Assembly: GCA_030621995.1 (NCBI GenBank)
Contig: JAUXGP010000012.1
Span: 1 to 14,289 of the forward strand
Source: Psychrilyobacter sp.
GTDB lineage: Bacteria; Fusobacteriota; Fusobacteriia; Fusobacteriales; Fusobacteriaceae
DNA length: 14,289 nucleotides
Direction: 5' to 3'
The position numbers and the translations under genes are program-made. The notes beneath the pieces are model-generated. The model did not search any database and had not been told where the DNA came from. It saw nothing but the letters and a program-made list of their open reading frames with translations. Numbering within the stretch: the first letter of the stretch is position 1; the number at the start of each line of letters is the position of its first letter. This document shows, piece by piece, positions 1-6,572 of this stretch.

Positions 1-42
1 TGTATATTTTTATTAAGAATAAATTTTAAAAGGAGATAAATT

Positions 43-957
43 ATGAAGGGGAAAAAAATATTATGGATCATAACTTTTAATTTACTTATTATATTTTCAG
101 AGATTTTCTTTGGGCTAGTTTCAAATTCATTTGCATTGGTTGCCGATGCACTGCATAATACCGGAGATGTCATGGCCCTGGTTATTACTTTTATTGCTAT
201 AAAATTAGGTCAAAAACAAACTACATTTAAGTATACATTTGGATTTATAAAAGCCGAGATGATGGCTGCCTTTGTGAATACACTATTTTTATCTATAACG
301 ATGCTGTATATGATCTATAAGGCTCTCTACAGATTTTATAAGCCGGAGATCATCGAACCTGTCTATATGATAGTTGTGGGAATTATAGCTATAATTGCTA
401 ACGGCTTCAGTGCATATCTTCTGAATAGGATGAATATCGAGCATACTCACCATCATTCTCACGAACACCATGAGGATACCAATATAAAATCAGCTTATCT
501 GCATATGCTGAGTGATACTTTGATCTCTGTGGGAGTAGTAGCAGCCGGAATTTTCATCTTATTTTTCAAAATTTATTATATTGACTCTATCCTGACTATT
601 ATTTTTTCAATCTATATTTTATACCACTCCTACCCATTATTAAAAGAAAGTTTTTTCTCTTTGATGGATGTCAATATTACAGATATATCCCTGAAAAATC
701 TAGATAGAGCCATTAAATCAAACAATAAAATAACAGAATACCATGATCTACATATCTATAAACCCAGTTCAAAGTATAATTTCATCTCATTCCATATAGT
801 TTTAAACGATAAAAATCTGACTTTAAAGGGGATCGAGGAAATAACCGATAATATAAAGAAGAATTTAAAAAAATATGGATTCAATCATATTTTGATCCAG
901 GCAGATACAGATATCCATATAAAAAATAGAATCAATTGTGAATTAGGAGAAAAATAA
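43..957 (+). CDS. Cation diffusion facilitator family metal transporter (CzcD/ZitB-like)
   Basis: This 304-residue inner-membrane protein probably exports Zn2+ or a similar divalent metal in exchange for protons. About six hydrophobic segments cover residues 5-205. The family's metal-site pattern HxxxD is seen twice, as H38/D42 in ADALHNTGD (TM2) and H154/D158 in HMLSDTLISVG (TM5). A His-rich cytoplasmic loop lies between TM4 and TM5 at residues 134-143 (HTHHHSHEHH), as in zinc-transporting CDF members. The soluble C-terminal domain (about 210-304) matches the family's small ferredoxin-like dimerisation domain. The ATG follows AAAAGGAGA with normal spacing. Its promoter probably lies in the 42 bases before it or outside the window. 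No clear terminator separates it from the next gene. Family assignment is firm; Zn versus Cd, Co, Fe or Mn cannot be decided from sequence alone. Confidence 0.92.
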   Translation: MKGKKILWIITFNLLIIFSEIFFGLVSNSFALVADALHNTGDVMALVITFIAIKLGQKQTTFKYTFGFIKAEMMAAFVNTLFLSITMLYMIYKALYRFYKPEIIEPVYMIVVGIIAIIANGFSAYLLNRMNIEHTHHHSHEHHEDTNIKSAYLHMLSDTLISVGVVAAGIFILFFKIYYIDSILTIIFSIYILYHSYPLLKESFFSLMDVNITDISLKNLDRAIKSNNKITEYHDLHIYKPSSKYNFISFHIVLNDKNLTLKGIEEITDNIKKNLKKYGFNHILIQADTDIHIKNRINCELGEK

Positions 958-969
958 ATTAAATTAATA

Positions 970-999
970 TTGTACCTTTAAATCAAAATAAGATAGAAT
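970..999 (+). promoter_or_regulatory. Possible promoter of the cysteine-desulfurase-like gene
   Basis: TTGTAC (970-975) and TAGAAT (994-999) are separated by 18 bases. A TATAAT without a good -35 lies at 1010-1015. The region is very AT-rich, so chance matches are likely, and read-through from the transporter gene is equally possible. Confidence 0.3.
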
Positions 1000-1038
1000 A
1001 AAACTAGATTATAATTAAATAAAAAGGTGGGAAAGAAT

Positions 1039-2181
1039 ATGATTTATTTTGATAACGCTGCAACTACACTGCCAAAACCAAAGGCGGTTGGAGAAGCTAT
1101 GGTGGAAGCACTGAATAGTTTTGGAAATCCAAGCAGGGGAGGACACGAATATTCCCTTCGTTCATCCAGGGTACTCTATGAAACAAGGGAGTTATTGGCC
1201 AAACTCATAGGTGTGAAAGATCCGCTGAATATAGCATTTACAGGAAACTCAACCATGTCTCTGAATATGGCTATCTTGGGATTAGGCCTCACAGAGGGGG
1301 ATGAGATAATCACCACAACTTTAGAGCATAACTCGGTACTGCGTCCAATATATAAACTAAAAAAAATTGGTGTAAAAGTAAAATTTATCGGTTCAGATAA
1401 GGTCGGGAATATCAACTATGATGAATTGGAAGGAAGTATCACTGAAAATACCAAGGCTGTTATAGTCACTCATGCTTCTAATTTGACAGGAAACCTGGTG
1501 GATATAGATAGGATAGGCAGGGTAGCCAAAAAACATAACCTTATCTTTATTGTGGACGGGTCACAGAGTTTGGGAGTATTTCCTGTGGATGTGGTCAAAA
1601 ATAATATCGACATCCTCTGTTTCACCGGACATAAGGGGCTCATGGGTCCTACAGGTGTAGGAGGGATATATGTATCTCCCAAGATAGATCTAAATCCGTA
1701 CCTTGTAGGAGGGAGCGGATCACACTCATTTTCAGAGGAGCATCCTAAAACCATGCCCGATAAATTAGAAGCCGGCACTCCCAATATCCACGGGATAGCA
1801 GGATTAAATGCCAGTTTAAAATATATATTTAATTTAGGGATAGATACAATCCGTGAGAATGAGCTGTCTCTGGCCAAGGTTTTTTACGAAGGGATAAAGG
1901 ATCTGCCAAAGGTAAAAATATACGGAGATTTCAGTAGTTTTTACAGGTCTCCCATTGTGACTATAAATCTAGAAGGCATTCCGTCCAGTGATCTTTCTGA
2001 AGTTTTATCCTATGATTATGGGATAGCCACAAGGTCTGGAATCCATTGCGCTCCCCTTATGCACAATGATTTTAAAACCAATCAAGATGGGATGGTAAGA
2101 TTTAGTTTTTCCCACTTTAACACCATGGAGGAGATCTTAAAAACAATCGATATTTTAAAGGAACTCTCTGAGTCTATATAA
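1039..2181 (+). CDS. Cysteine desulfurase / selenocysteine lyase family PLP enzyme
   Basis: A class V aminotransferase-fold PLP enzyme of 380 residues, expected to remove sulfur (or selenium) from L-cysteine (or selenocysteine) as an enzyme-bound persulfide. Visible signatures are the N-terminal YFDNAATTLPKP, the PLP-stacking histidine H98 in LEHNS, D173 and Q176 in VDGSQS, the Schiff-base lysine K199 in FTGHKG, and the sulfur-acceptor cysteine C337 in RSGIHCAP. The style is closer to the 'cysteine desulfurase family protein' group typified by Enterococcus EF2568 than to IscS/NifS or SufS; members of that group occur in selenium-use loci. I infer a possible link to mnmH, 2 kb downstream. The start is the ATG at 1039, with AAGGTGG ending 8 nt upstream; the in-frame GTG at 1027 lies within that Shine-Dalgarno sequence and is unlikely. 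It ends at a strong bidirectional terminator shared with the convergent rubredoxin gene. Confidence 0.88.
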   Translation: MIYFDNAATTLPKPKAVGEAMVEALNSFGNPSRGGHEYSLRSSRVLYETRELLAKLIGVKDPLNIAFTGNSTMSLNMAILGLGLTEGDEIITTTLEHNSVLRPIYKLKKIGVKVKFIGSDKVGNINYDELEGSITENTKAVIVTHASNLTGNLVDIDRIGRVAKKHNLIFIVDGSQSLGVFPVDVVKNNIDILCFTGHKGLMGPTGVGGIYVSPKIDLNPYLVGGSGSHSFSEEHPKTMPDKLEAGTPNIHGIAGLNASLKYIFNLGIDTIRENELSLAKVFYEGIKDLPKVKIYGDFSSFYRSPIVTINLEGIPSSDLSEVLSYDYGIATRSGIHCAPLMHNDFKTNQDGMVRFSFSHFNTMEEILKTIDILKELSESI

Positions 2182-2195
2182 TGCTTAATATAAAA

Positions 2196-2224
2196 AATCC
2201 CCTCTAGATATTCTAGAGGGGATT
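2196..2224. terminator. Bidirectional intrinsic terminator (desulfurase / rubredoxin)
   Basis: A perfect 13-bp stem (2196-2208 with 2212-2224; arm AATCCCCTCTAGA) closes a 3-nt TAT loop. A-rich sequence lies to the left and T-rich sequence to the right, so it can end transcripts from both convergent genes. Confidence 0.9.
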
Positions 2225-2229
2225 AAATT

Positions 2230-2391
2230 TTAATTTTCTTCTACGAATACATCCTTACCCATTGCACATGGAGGACAGATCCAATCTTCAGGTAAGTTAT
2301 CAAAACTAGTTCCTGCTTCTATTCCATTTTCTACATCTCCAACTTTTGGATCATAAACATATCCACATACTTCGCATACATAATTTTTCAT
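2230..2391 (-). CDS. Rubredoxin
   Basis: A 53-residue iron protein that carries single electrons in the cytoplasm of anaerobes, usually to oxygen-, peroxide- or NO-reducing enzymes such as rubrerythrin or FprA. The two Cys knuckles are C6-E-V-C9-G-Y at the N terminus and C39-P-P-C42 near the C terminus, giving the four Fe ligands. The aromatic core residues Y4, Y11, Y13, F30, W37 and F49 are present, as is the DP...G pattern after the first knuckle. One oddity is that the second knuckle reads CPPCAMGKD, with Ala where almost all rubredoxins have Gly. The start ATG follows AAGGTGG. The gene has its own promoter, divergent from cysK, and stops 5 bases before the shared terminator. The A-type flavoprotein at 9393-10613 is a plausible partner, by inference only. 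Confidence 0.93.
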   Translation of the reverse strand: MKNYVCEVCGYVYDPKVGDVENGIEAGTSFDNLPEDWICPPCAMGKDVFVEEN

Positions 2392-2420
2392 AATTTTTAC
2401 CACCTTTATGTTTATTTTAA

Positions 2421-2439
2421 TTTTGTAACCTTTACAAAA
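2421..2439. promoter_or_regulatory. Palindrome at the rubredoxin transcription start, candidate operator
   Basis: TTTTGTAA and TTACAAAA are perfect inverted arms of 8 bases around a 3-base centre. The palindrome begins 2 bases downstream of the rubredoxin -10 box and covers the expected start of transcription, a usual repressor position. The regulator is unknown. A weak AT-rich mRNA hairpin is an alternative reading. Confidence 0.4.
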
Positions 2440-2441
2440 TT

Positions 2442-2470
2442 ATTCTATCAAATCTGACAGCCTAAGTCAA
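2442..2470 (-). promoter_or_regulatory. Rubredoxin promoter
   Basis: Reading the minus strand, TTGACT (2470-2465) is followed after 17 bases by TAGAAT (2447-2442). Both boxes are close to the housekeeping sigma consensus. The predicted leader is about 45 nt before the ATG at 2391. Confidence 0.65.
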
Positions 2471-2502
2471 GAGAATTTTTTAAATAATTAACCCCTGAAT
2501 TC

Positions 2503-2532
2503 TTGACTATAGTGCTAAGTTAATGATAGAAT
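2503..2532 (+). promoter_or_regulatory. cysK promoter
   Basis: TTGACT (2503-2508) and TAGAAT (2527-2532) are separated by 18 bases. The hexamers are identical to those of the divergent rubredoxin promoter. The predicted leader is about 45 nt, too short for a T-box or SAM riboswitch. Confidence 0.6.
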
Positions 2533-2584
2533 TATTTTAGAATAAATATTTAACGCATTTATAAGCAAAACAGGAGGTAATTAG

Positions 2585-3496
2585 ATGTATGAAAATATTG
2601 TTAAATTAATAGGAAAGACTCCAATGGTAAGATTAAAAAAAGAAAAAGGCTTGGCTGATATATATGTAAAATTAGAAAAATTTAACCCCAGCGGATCCAT
2701 AAAAGATCGGGCAGCACACCAAATGATAATAGATGCCGAGATAGATGGTAAATTACAGAAAGGAGATATCATTTTAGAACCTACCAGTGGAAACACAGGA
2801 GTGGCTTAAGCTATGATTGGAAAAGCCATGGGGTATGAAGTAACTTTAGTAATGCCCTCTAGTATGAGTCAGGAAAGAAAGGATATAATAAGCTCTTATG
2901 GGGCAAACCTGGTATTGACCGACCCCGCAAAGGGAATGACAGGAGCTATTGATAAAGCTTATGAGATGGCAAAGGATAACAGCAGATATTATATTCCAAA
3001 TCAATTTGAAAATAAATCCAATGTAAAAGCACACTATATTTCTACCGGAATAGAGATATATGATGAACTTCCAGAGATAGATGCTTTCGTAGCCGGAGTA
3101 GGAACTGGCGGAACCCTCGGCGGAATAGGAAAATACTTGAAGGAATGTGATAAAAATATAAAAATTGTGGCAGTGGAACCATCTAAGTCGGCAGTTTTGT
3201 CCGGTGGAACAGGTGGAGCTCATAAGATACAGGGGATTGGAGCAGGATTTATACCAAAAATATTAGATATATCCATAATAGATGAAGTTATCGCCATAGA
3301 TGATGAGACGGCTTATAAGATGACCAGGAATGTATTGGACAGTGATGGTCTGTATCTGGGAATCTCCAGCGGATCTAATATCGCTGCTGCTAAAATATTG
3401 GCTGAAAAATTAGGAGAGGGAAAAATCGTGGTAACAATAGCTCCAGATGGCGGAGAAAAGTATATCTCCACAGGAGTATTTACAAAAACAGAGTAG
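2585..3496 (+). pseudogene. cysK: Cysteine synthase (O-acetylserine sulfhydrylase), interrupted by an in-frame TAA
   Basis: Read through the stop, this is a full-length CysK of about 303 codons, the usual size for the enzyme that makes cysteine from O-acetylserine and sulfide. The first 74 codons contain GKTPMVRL, the PLP-lysine motif NPSGSIKDR (K40) and the substrate loop TSGNTG. Codon 75 is TAA (2807-2809), where homologues have Leu in the 'SGNTG-(I/V)-A-L-A-M' stretch; TTA to TAA is a one-base change. The same frame then continues with AMIGKAMGYEVTLVMP, the phosphate-binding GTGGTLGG and the C-terminal SSGSNIAAA, with no other damage. An ATG lies 4 bases after the stop, with AGGAG 11 nt upstream of it inside the coding sequence, so a 227-residue C-terminal piece might be made, but it would lack K40. 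The upstream ribosome site (AGGAGG) and promoter are intact. This is either a very recent nonsense mutation or a sequencing error. Confidence 0.88.
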
Positions 3497-3521
3497 AAAA
3501 TCAGACCCTTACTTTTTTCTC

Positions 3522-3550
3522 TTGACATCTCAGCAAAAATACATTAGTAT
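3522..3550 (+). promoter_or_regulatory. cysE promoter
   Basis: A consensus TTGACA (3522-3527) is followed after 17 bases by TAGTAT (3545-3550). This suggests that cysE can be expressed independently of the damaged cysK. No hairpin terminator is visible between the two genes, so read-through may add to it. Confidence 0.6.
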
Positions 3551-3584
3551 ATAAGCAAATAATTATGTAGATTTCGGAGGAATA

Positions 3585-4145
3585 ATGTTTAAAAATTTAA
3601 AGTATGATATAAAAAACATAAGAAGTATAGACCCAGCTGCAAAATCAAATATAGAGGTTCTCTTACTCTACCCGTCTATCCATGCCATCTCTATCTACAG
3701 GGTAGCAAACGGACTGTTTAAAAGGAAATTTTTCTTTTTAGCCCGGTTATTGTCTCAAACAGCCAGGTTATTTACAGGGATAGAGATCCATCCCGGGGCA
3801 ACTATAGGCAGGGGACTCTTTATAGATCATGGAATGGGGGTAGTTATAGGAGAGACAGCTGTAATCAAGAACAATGTCACTATCTACCATCAGGTTACCC
3901 TAGGCGGGACAGGTAAAGATTCCGGTAAAAGACACCCGACTATTGAAGATAATGTGATAATTGGTGCTGGAGCAAAGGTTCTGGGGAATATTAACATTGC
4001 CAAGGGAACCAAGATCGGAGGAAATACCGTAGTTTTAAAGGACAGTTATGAAAATTCTACAGTTGTAGGAGTAGCTGGTACCATGAAATGCAACGGTAAA
4101 CCTTGCAATTTATCCCAGTGCGGAATAAAGGAAGAGAAAAGTTAA
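3585..4145 (+). CDS. cysE: Serine O-acetyltransferase
   Basis: This 186-residue enzyme acetylates L-serine with acetyl-CoA to give O-acetylserine, the substrate of CysK. A helical N-terminal part (residues 1-65) precedes a left-handed beta-helix of hexapeptide repeats from about 67 to 165. Active-site motifs are D81/H82 in [13 protein letters not shown] and H117 in GKRHPTI, with GGTGK between them. It is the short form, lacking most of the extra N-terminal helical domain of the about 270-residue enterobacterial enzyme. The C-terminal tail after the helix is unusual, with Cys at 169, 174 and 179 (CX4CX4C). The ATG follows CGGAGG at good spacing. Adjacency to cysK supports the assignment. Homologues in this group are typically feedback-inhibited by cysteine, which cannot be judged here. 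Confidence 0.92.
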   Translation: MFKNLKYDIKNIRSIDPAAKSNIEVLLLYPSIHAISIYRVANGLFKRKFFFLARLLSQTARLFTGIEIHPGATIGRGLFIDHGMGVVIGETAVIKNNVTIYHQVTLGGTGKDSGKRHPTIEDNVIIGAGAKVLGNINIAKGTKIGGNTVVLKDSYENSTVVGVAGTMKCNGKPCNLSQCGIKEEKS

Positions 4146-4175
4146 AATTATTTTATATATTATAATTATTTCATA

Positions 4176-4204
4176 TCAACTTTTAACCTCTACTATGTTA
4201 TAAT
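4176..4204 (+). promoter_or_regulatory. mnmH promoter (extended -10)
   Basis: TGTTATAAT (4196-4204) is an extended -10 with a perfect TATAAT. The -35 position (TCAACT, 4176-4181) is poor. Transcription would start near 4211, giving a very short leader that begins at the Shine-Dalgarno sequence. Confidence 0.5.
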
Positions 4205-4226
4205 AGGGGGAAGGAAGGTGAATTTT

Positions 4227-5285
4227 TTGAAAACCAATATATACAATGATATGAACAAAAATGAATTAAGCTATAAGGAATTATTAGAAAAAAATAACTA
4301 TATCTTAATAGATGTAAGAACTCCCAAGGAATACCAGGAATCAACTATCCCGGGAGCCATTAATATACCGGTATTACTGGATGAAGAGAGAGTAATGGTG
4401 GGAACTGCATATAAAATGGAATCTCAAGAGAAAGCTAAGCAGTTAGGTGTAGAAGCTATCTCTAAAAGATTAGGAGATATCACCAGACAGATAACTGAAC
4501 TATCAAAGAAATACGATAATATCATATTCTTCTGTGCCAGAGGAGGGATGAGGAGTGGGTCTATGACTTCATTTTTCAAATCTATGGGATATAAAACTGC
4601 CAGATTGAGTGGTGGATATAAATCCTATAGAGCTTTCATTATGGAAGATTTTGAAAATATCGTCCAGGGAGTGATACTGATAACTCTCCACGGAAAAACA
4701 GGTACAGGAAAAACCAAGATCTTGAATGAATTGCATAAAAAAGGTATTGAAACTATAGACCTGGAGGGATTGGCTAAAAATAGAGGCTCTCACTTTGGGC
4801 ATATAGGAATACCTCAAGACAGAAGTCAAAAAACTTTTGAATCTCTGTTATATGATGCTGTTAAACATAGAAAAAGCAATGTAATAATGATAGAAGGTGA
4901 AAGCCGAAAGATAGGTCCTATTCATATTCCAAACCCATTTTGGAATACCATGAAGAAGGGAGTGAAAATTTTAGTAGAAGCTCCTACAGAGATGAGGTTG
5001 GACATTATCATGGATGACTACACCGGGATCAGCGAATTGAAAGAGAATTTATTAGAAGTTGCAGAAAAATTAAAAAGATATATGGATGGCAGTGCCTACA
5101 GTAAATTTATCGACTTAGTGGAAAAAGATGATATCAGGGAAGCTGCACGTCAAATGATGATAGAATATTATGATCCTATGTACAACAAAAGTTTAGACAA
5201 GCATAACTATCATGAGGAAGTTAGCATCGAAAGTATTGAAGACGGGGTTATAAAATTAGAGGAAGTATTTAAGAAGTATATATAA
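4227..5285 (+). CDS. mnmH: tRNA 2-selenouridine synthase
   Basis: A two-domain enzyme (also called SelU/YbbB) that converts 2-thiouridine at wobble position 34 of Lys, Glu and Gln tRNAs to 2-selenouridine using selenophosphate, via a geranylated intermediate. From the TTG start (352 residues), a rhodanese domain covers about 10-135, with the active cysteine C103 in FFCARGGMRSG. A P-loop domain follows, with GKTGTGKT at about 156-163 and the family-specific DLEGLAKNRGSHFG. Length agrees with E. coli MnmH (364). TTG 4227 is chosen because AAGGTGA ends about 5 nt upstream; GTG 4218 would overlap that site and sit only a few bases from the predicted transcription start, and ATG 4251 is a further alternative. 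Its presence implies that the cell makes selenophosphate (SelD, not in this window). Confidence 0.92.
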   Translation: MKTNIYNDMNKNELSYKELLEKNNYILIDVRTPKEYQESTIPGAINIPVLLDEERVMVGTAYKMESQEKAKQLGVEAISKRLGDITRQITELSKKYDNIIFFCARGGMRSGSMTSFFKSMGYKTARLSGGYKSYRAFIMEDFENIVQGVILITLHGKTGTGKTKILNELHKKGIETIDLEGLAKNRGSHFGHIGIPQDRSQKTFESLLYDAVKHRKSNVIMIEGESRKIGPIHIPNPFWNTMKKGVKILVEAPTEMRLDIIMDDYTGISELKENLLEVAEKLKRYMDGSAYSKFIDLVEKDDIREAARQMMIEYYDPMYNKSLDKHNYHEEVSIESIEDGVIKLEEVFKKYI

Positions 5286-5291
5286 GAAAAT

Positions 5292-5332
5292 TAGGGGTTT
5301 ATAGATTTTTCTATTAAACTCCTATTTTTTTT
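5292..5332 (+). terminator. Intrinsic terminator of mnmH
   Basis: TAGGGGTTTATAG (5292-5304) pairs with 5311-5324 through one G-T pair and one bulged T. The loop has 6 bases, and a run of eight T follows at 5325-5332. Confidence 0.8.
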
Positions 5333-5352
5333 ATACTTTTTTATTTTTTTTT

Positions 5353-5380
5353 CATAAAAACAGGGATGATCTCTCATCCC
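5353..5380 (-). terminator. Intrinsic terminator of crr
   Basis: GGGATGA (5363-5369) and TCATCCC (5374-5380) form a 7-bp stem with a 4-base loop. On the minus strand the stem is followed by TGTTTTTATG and a long T run, placed just after the crr stop codon. Confidence 0.82.
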
Positions 5381-5387
5381 CTATTTC

Positions 5388-5882
5388 TTACTTATTTAAT
5401 TTTACCTTCATTAGTAGATCTCCTACTTTTACATCCCCTGTAGCTACTACTTTTAATTCAGCAACTTCGTCCATATTAGATATGATGATTGGAGTCCTTG
5501 CAGATTTTGCATTTTCCACAATATATTGAAGATTATATTTTACCAGCTCGTCCCCTGCCTTTACATCTCCAGGTGTAACCAGTCTTTCAAATCCTTGTCC
5601 ATCTAATTTTACTGTATCGATTCCAAAATGCACTATCATCTCTAATCCGCATTCAAGATCGAAACTAACTGCATGATTAGTATCAAAAATATCGATCTCA
5701 GCATCAGCTATAGCATGAACAGATCCTTCTGTAGGCTCTATAGCACATCCATCCCCTATCATTTTTTGAGCAAATGCTTCATCAGGTACCTCTGATAAGT
5801 CAATAACTCTACCATTTAATGGTGAGTATATTTCAATATAATTTTCCTCTTTATTTTTCTTAAAAAAATCAAATAAACCCAT
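5388..5882 (-). CDS. crr: PTS glucose-type EIIA component
   Basis: A 164-residue soluble EIIA-Glc-like protein. It takes phosphate from HPr and passes it to membrane EIIB/EIIC sugar transporters. The sequence contains the phosphorylated histidine H85 in EMIVHFGIDTVKLDGQGF and the second conserved histidine H70 in TNHAVSFD, together with YSPLNGRV at the start of the beta-sandwich. The N terminus MGLFDFFKK resembles the short membrane-binding leader of E. coli Crr. It stands alone, with no ptsH or ptsI beside it and no fused EIIBC, so it could serve several permeases. In Gram-negative enterics this protein also regulates adenylate cyclase and inducer exclusion; that role cannot be assumed here. 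An AGGAGG lies just upstream of the ATG. Confidence 0.93.
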   Translation of the reverse strand: MGLFDFFKKNKEENYIEIYSPLNGRVIDLSEVPDEAFAQKMIGDGCAIEPTEGSVHAIADAEIDIFDTNHAVSFDLECGLEMIVHFGIDTVKLDGQGFERLVTPGDVKAGDELVKYNLQYIVENAKSARTPIIISNMDEVAELKVVATGDVKVGDLLMKVKLNK

Positions 5883-5934
5883 TTTAAATCCTCCTGTATG
5901 TAATCTTTAATATATAATCTTTCTCAGTACGTTC

Positions 5935-5963
5935 ATTATACTATATTTTTATTATTTTTAAAA
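5935..5963 (-). promoter_or_regulatory. Putative crr promoter
   Basis: On the minus strand, TATAAT (5940-5935) is preceded after 17 bases by TTTTAA (5963-5958), a poor -35. The leader would be about 45 nt. Confidence 0.4.
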
Positions 5964-5967
5964 GTTG

Positions 5968-5985
5968 AAAAAAGTTTTAAACTTT
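5968..5985 (-). terminator. Weak candidate terminator after the DJ-1/PfpI gene
   Basis: On the minus strand, AAAGTT-TAA-AACTTT is a 6-bp AT-rich stem followed by TTT and C. It is the only hairpin with a T tail between the DJ-1 gene and crr. It is weak, so read-through into crr is possible. Confidence 0.25.
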
Positions 5986-6022
5986 AATCACAAAGAAGTA
6001 ATATCTAACCATTTATAAACAC

Positions 6023-6571
6023 TTAAACTAAAAGGTTAGCGGCTAGGTTTTTACTTGTTTTTTCCCCCTTTAAAAGTTCCACTAATTTCAAGGCAAATGC
6101 CATAGCTGTACCTGGTCCCCTGGATGTTATAAAATTTCCATCTACTATCACATCTAAATCATCTCTATAGGCAGCTCCAAACAGATGCGACTCCACACCC
6201 GGATAACAGGTCGCCTGTCTGTCTTCTAAAAAACCCATCTTTCCAATCACAAGGGGAGCAGCACAGATGGCTCCTATATATTTACTCTCCAAATCAAAAC
6301 CTATAATTTGTTTTTTTAATATCTCCGATGAATCTAAATTTAGCGTTCCCGGCATCCCACCCGGTAAGACCATCATATCATAGCCCTCATGACTTATCTC
6401 CTCTATCAGAGTGTCAGCTATTACCTTTATATTATGAGCTCCTGCTACCTGTAAATTTCCTCCCAGAGCAACTAAATCAACCTCTATCTCTGCTCTTCTC
6501 AAGACATCTACTGTAGTCAGTGCCTCTATCTCCTCAAATCCTGCAGCTAAATACAGTGCTACCTTCATCAT
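6023..6571 (-). CDS. DJ-1/PfpI family protein (YajL/ThiJ-like)
   Basis: A 182-residue cytoplasmic alpha/beta protein of the DJ-1/YajL group. Members have been linked to oxidative-stress protection and to glyoxalase or deglycase-type activity, but the true substrate is disputed. The catalytic pattern is present: E16 in GFEEIEALT, the nucleophile-elbow cysteine C103 in GAICAAPLVIG, and the TCYPGVE strand. The start is one of two consecutive ATGs (6571 or 6568). The AGGAGG lies inside the last codons of the upstream marC gene, 5 or 8 nt away, with only one base between the marC stop and this ATG, so translation is very probably coupled. The downstream terminator is weak. Confidence 0.9.
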   Translation of the reverse strand: MMKVALYLAAGFEEIEALTTVDVLRRAEIEVDLVALGGNLQVAGAHNIKVIADTLIEEISHEGYDMMVLPGGMPGTLNLDSSEILKKQIIGFDLESKYIGAICAAPLVIGKMGFLEDRQATCYPGVESHLFGAAYRDDLDVIVDGNFITSRGPGTAMAFALKLVELLKGEKTSKNLAANLLV

Positions 6572-6572
6572 C

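Noticed and set aside
1470..1877. Antisense reading frames opposite the desulfurase, htpG and other genes
   Set aside because: They have no ribosome site or recognisable domain and lie wholly opposite well-conserved genes; they arise from codon bias.
2392..2584. T-box or SAM riboswitch before cysK
   Set aside because: The predicted cysK leader is only about 45 nt, and no T-box sequence or terminator/antiterminator fold is visible.
2807..2809. Programmed recoding (selenocysteine or stop read-through) in cysK
   Set aside because: The codon is TAA, not TGA, and no SECIS-like hairpin directly follows. A simple nonsense mutation or sequencing error is the economical reading.
2813..3496. Independent 227-residue gene downstream of the cysK stop
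   Set aside because: It is the C-terminal three quarters of CysK in the same frame and lacks the PLP lysine, so it is described as part of the broken gene.
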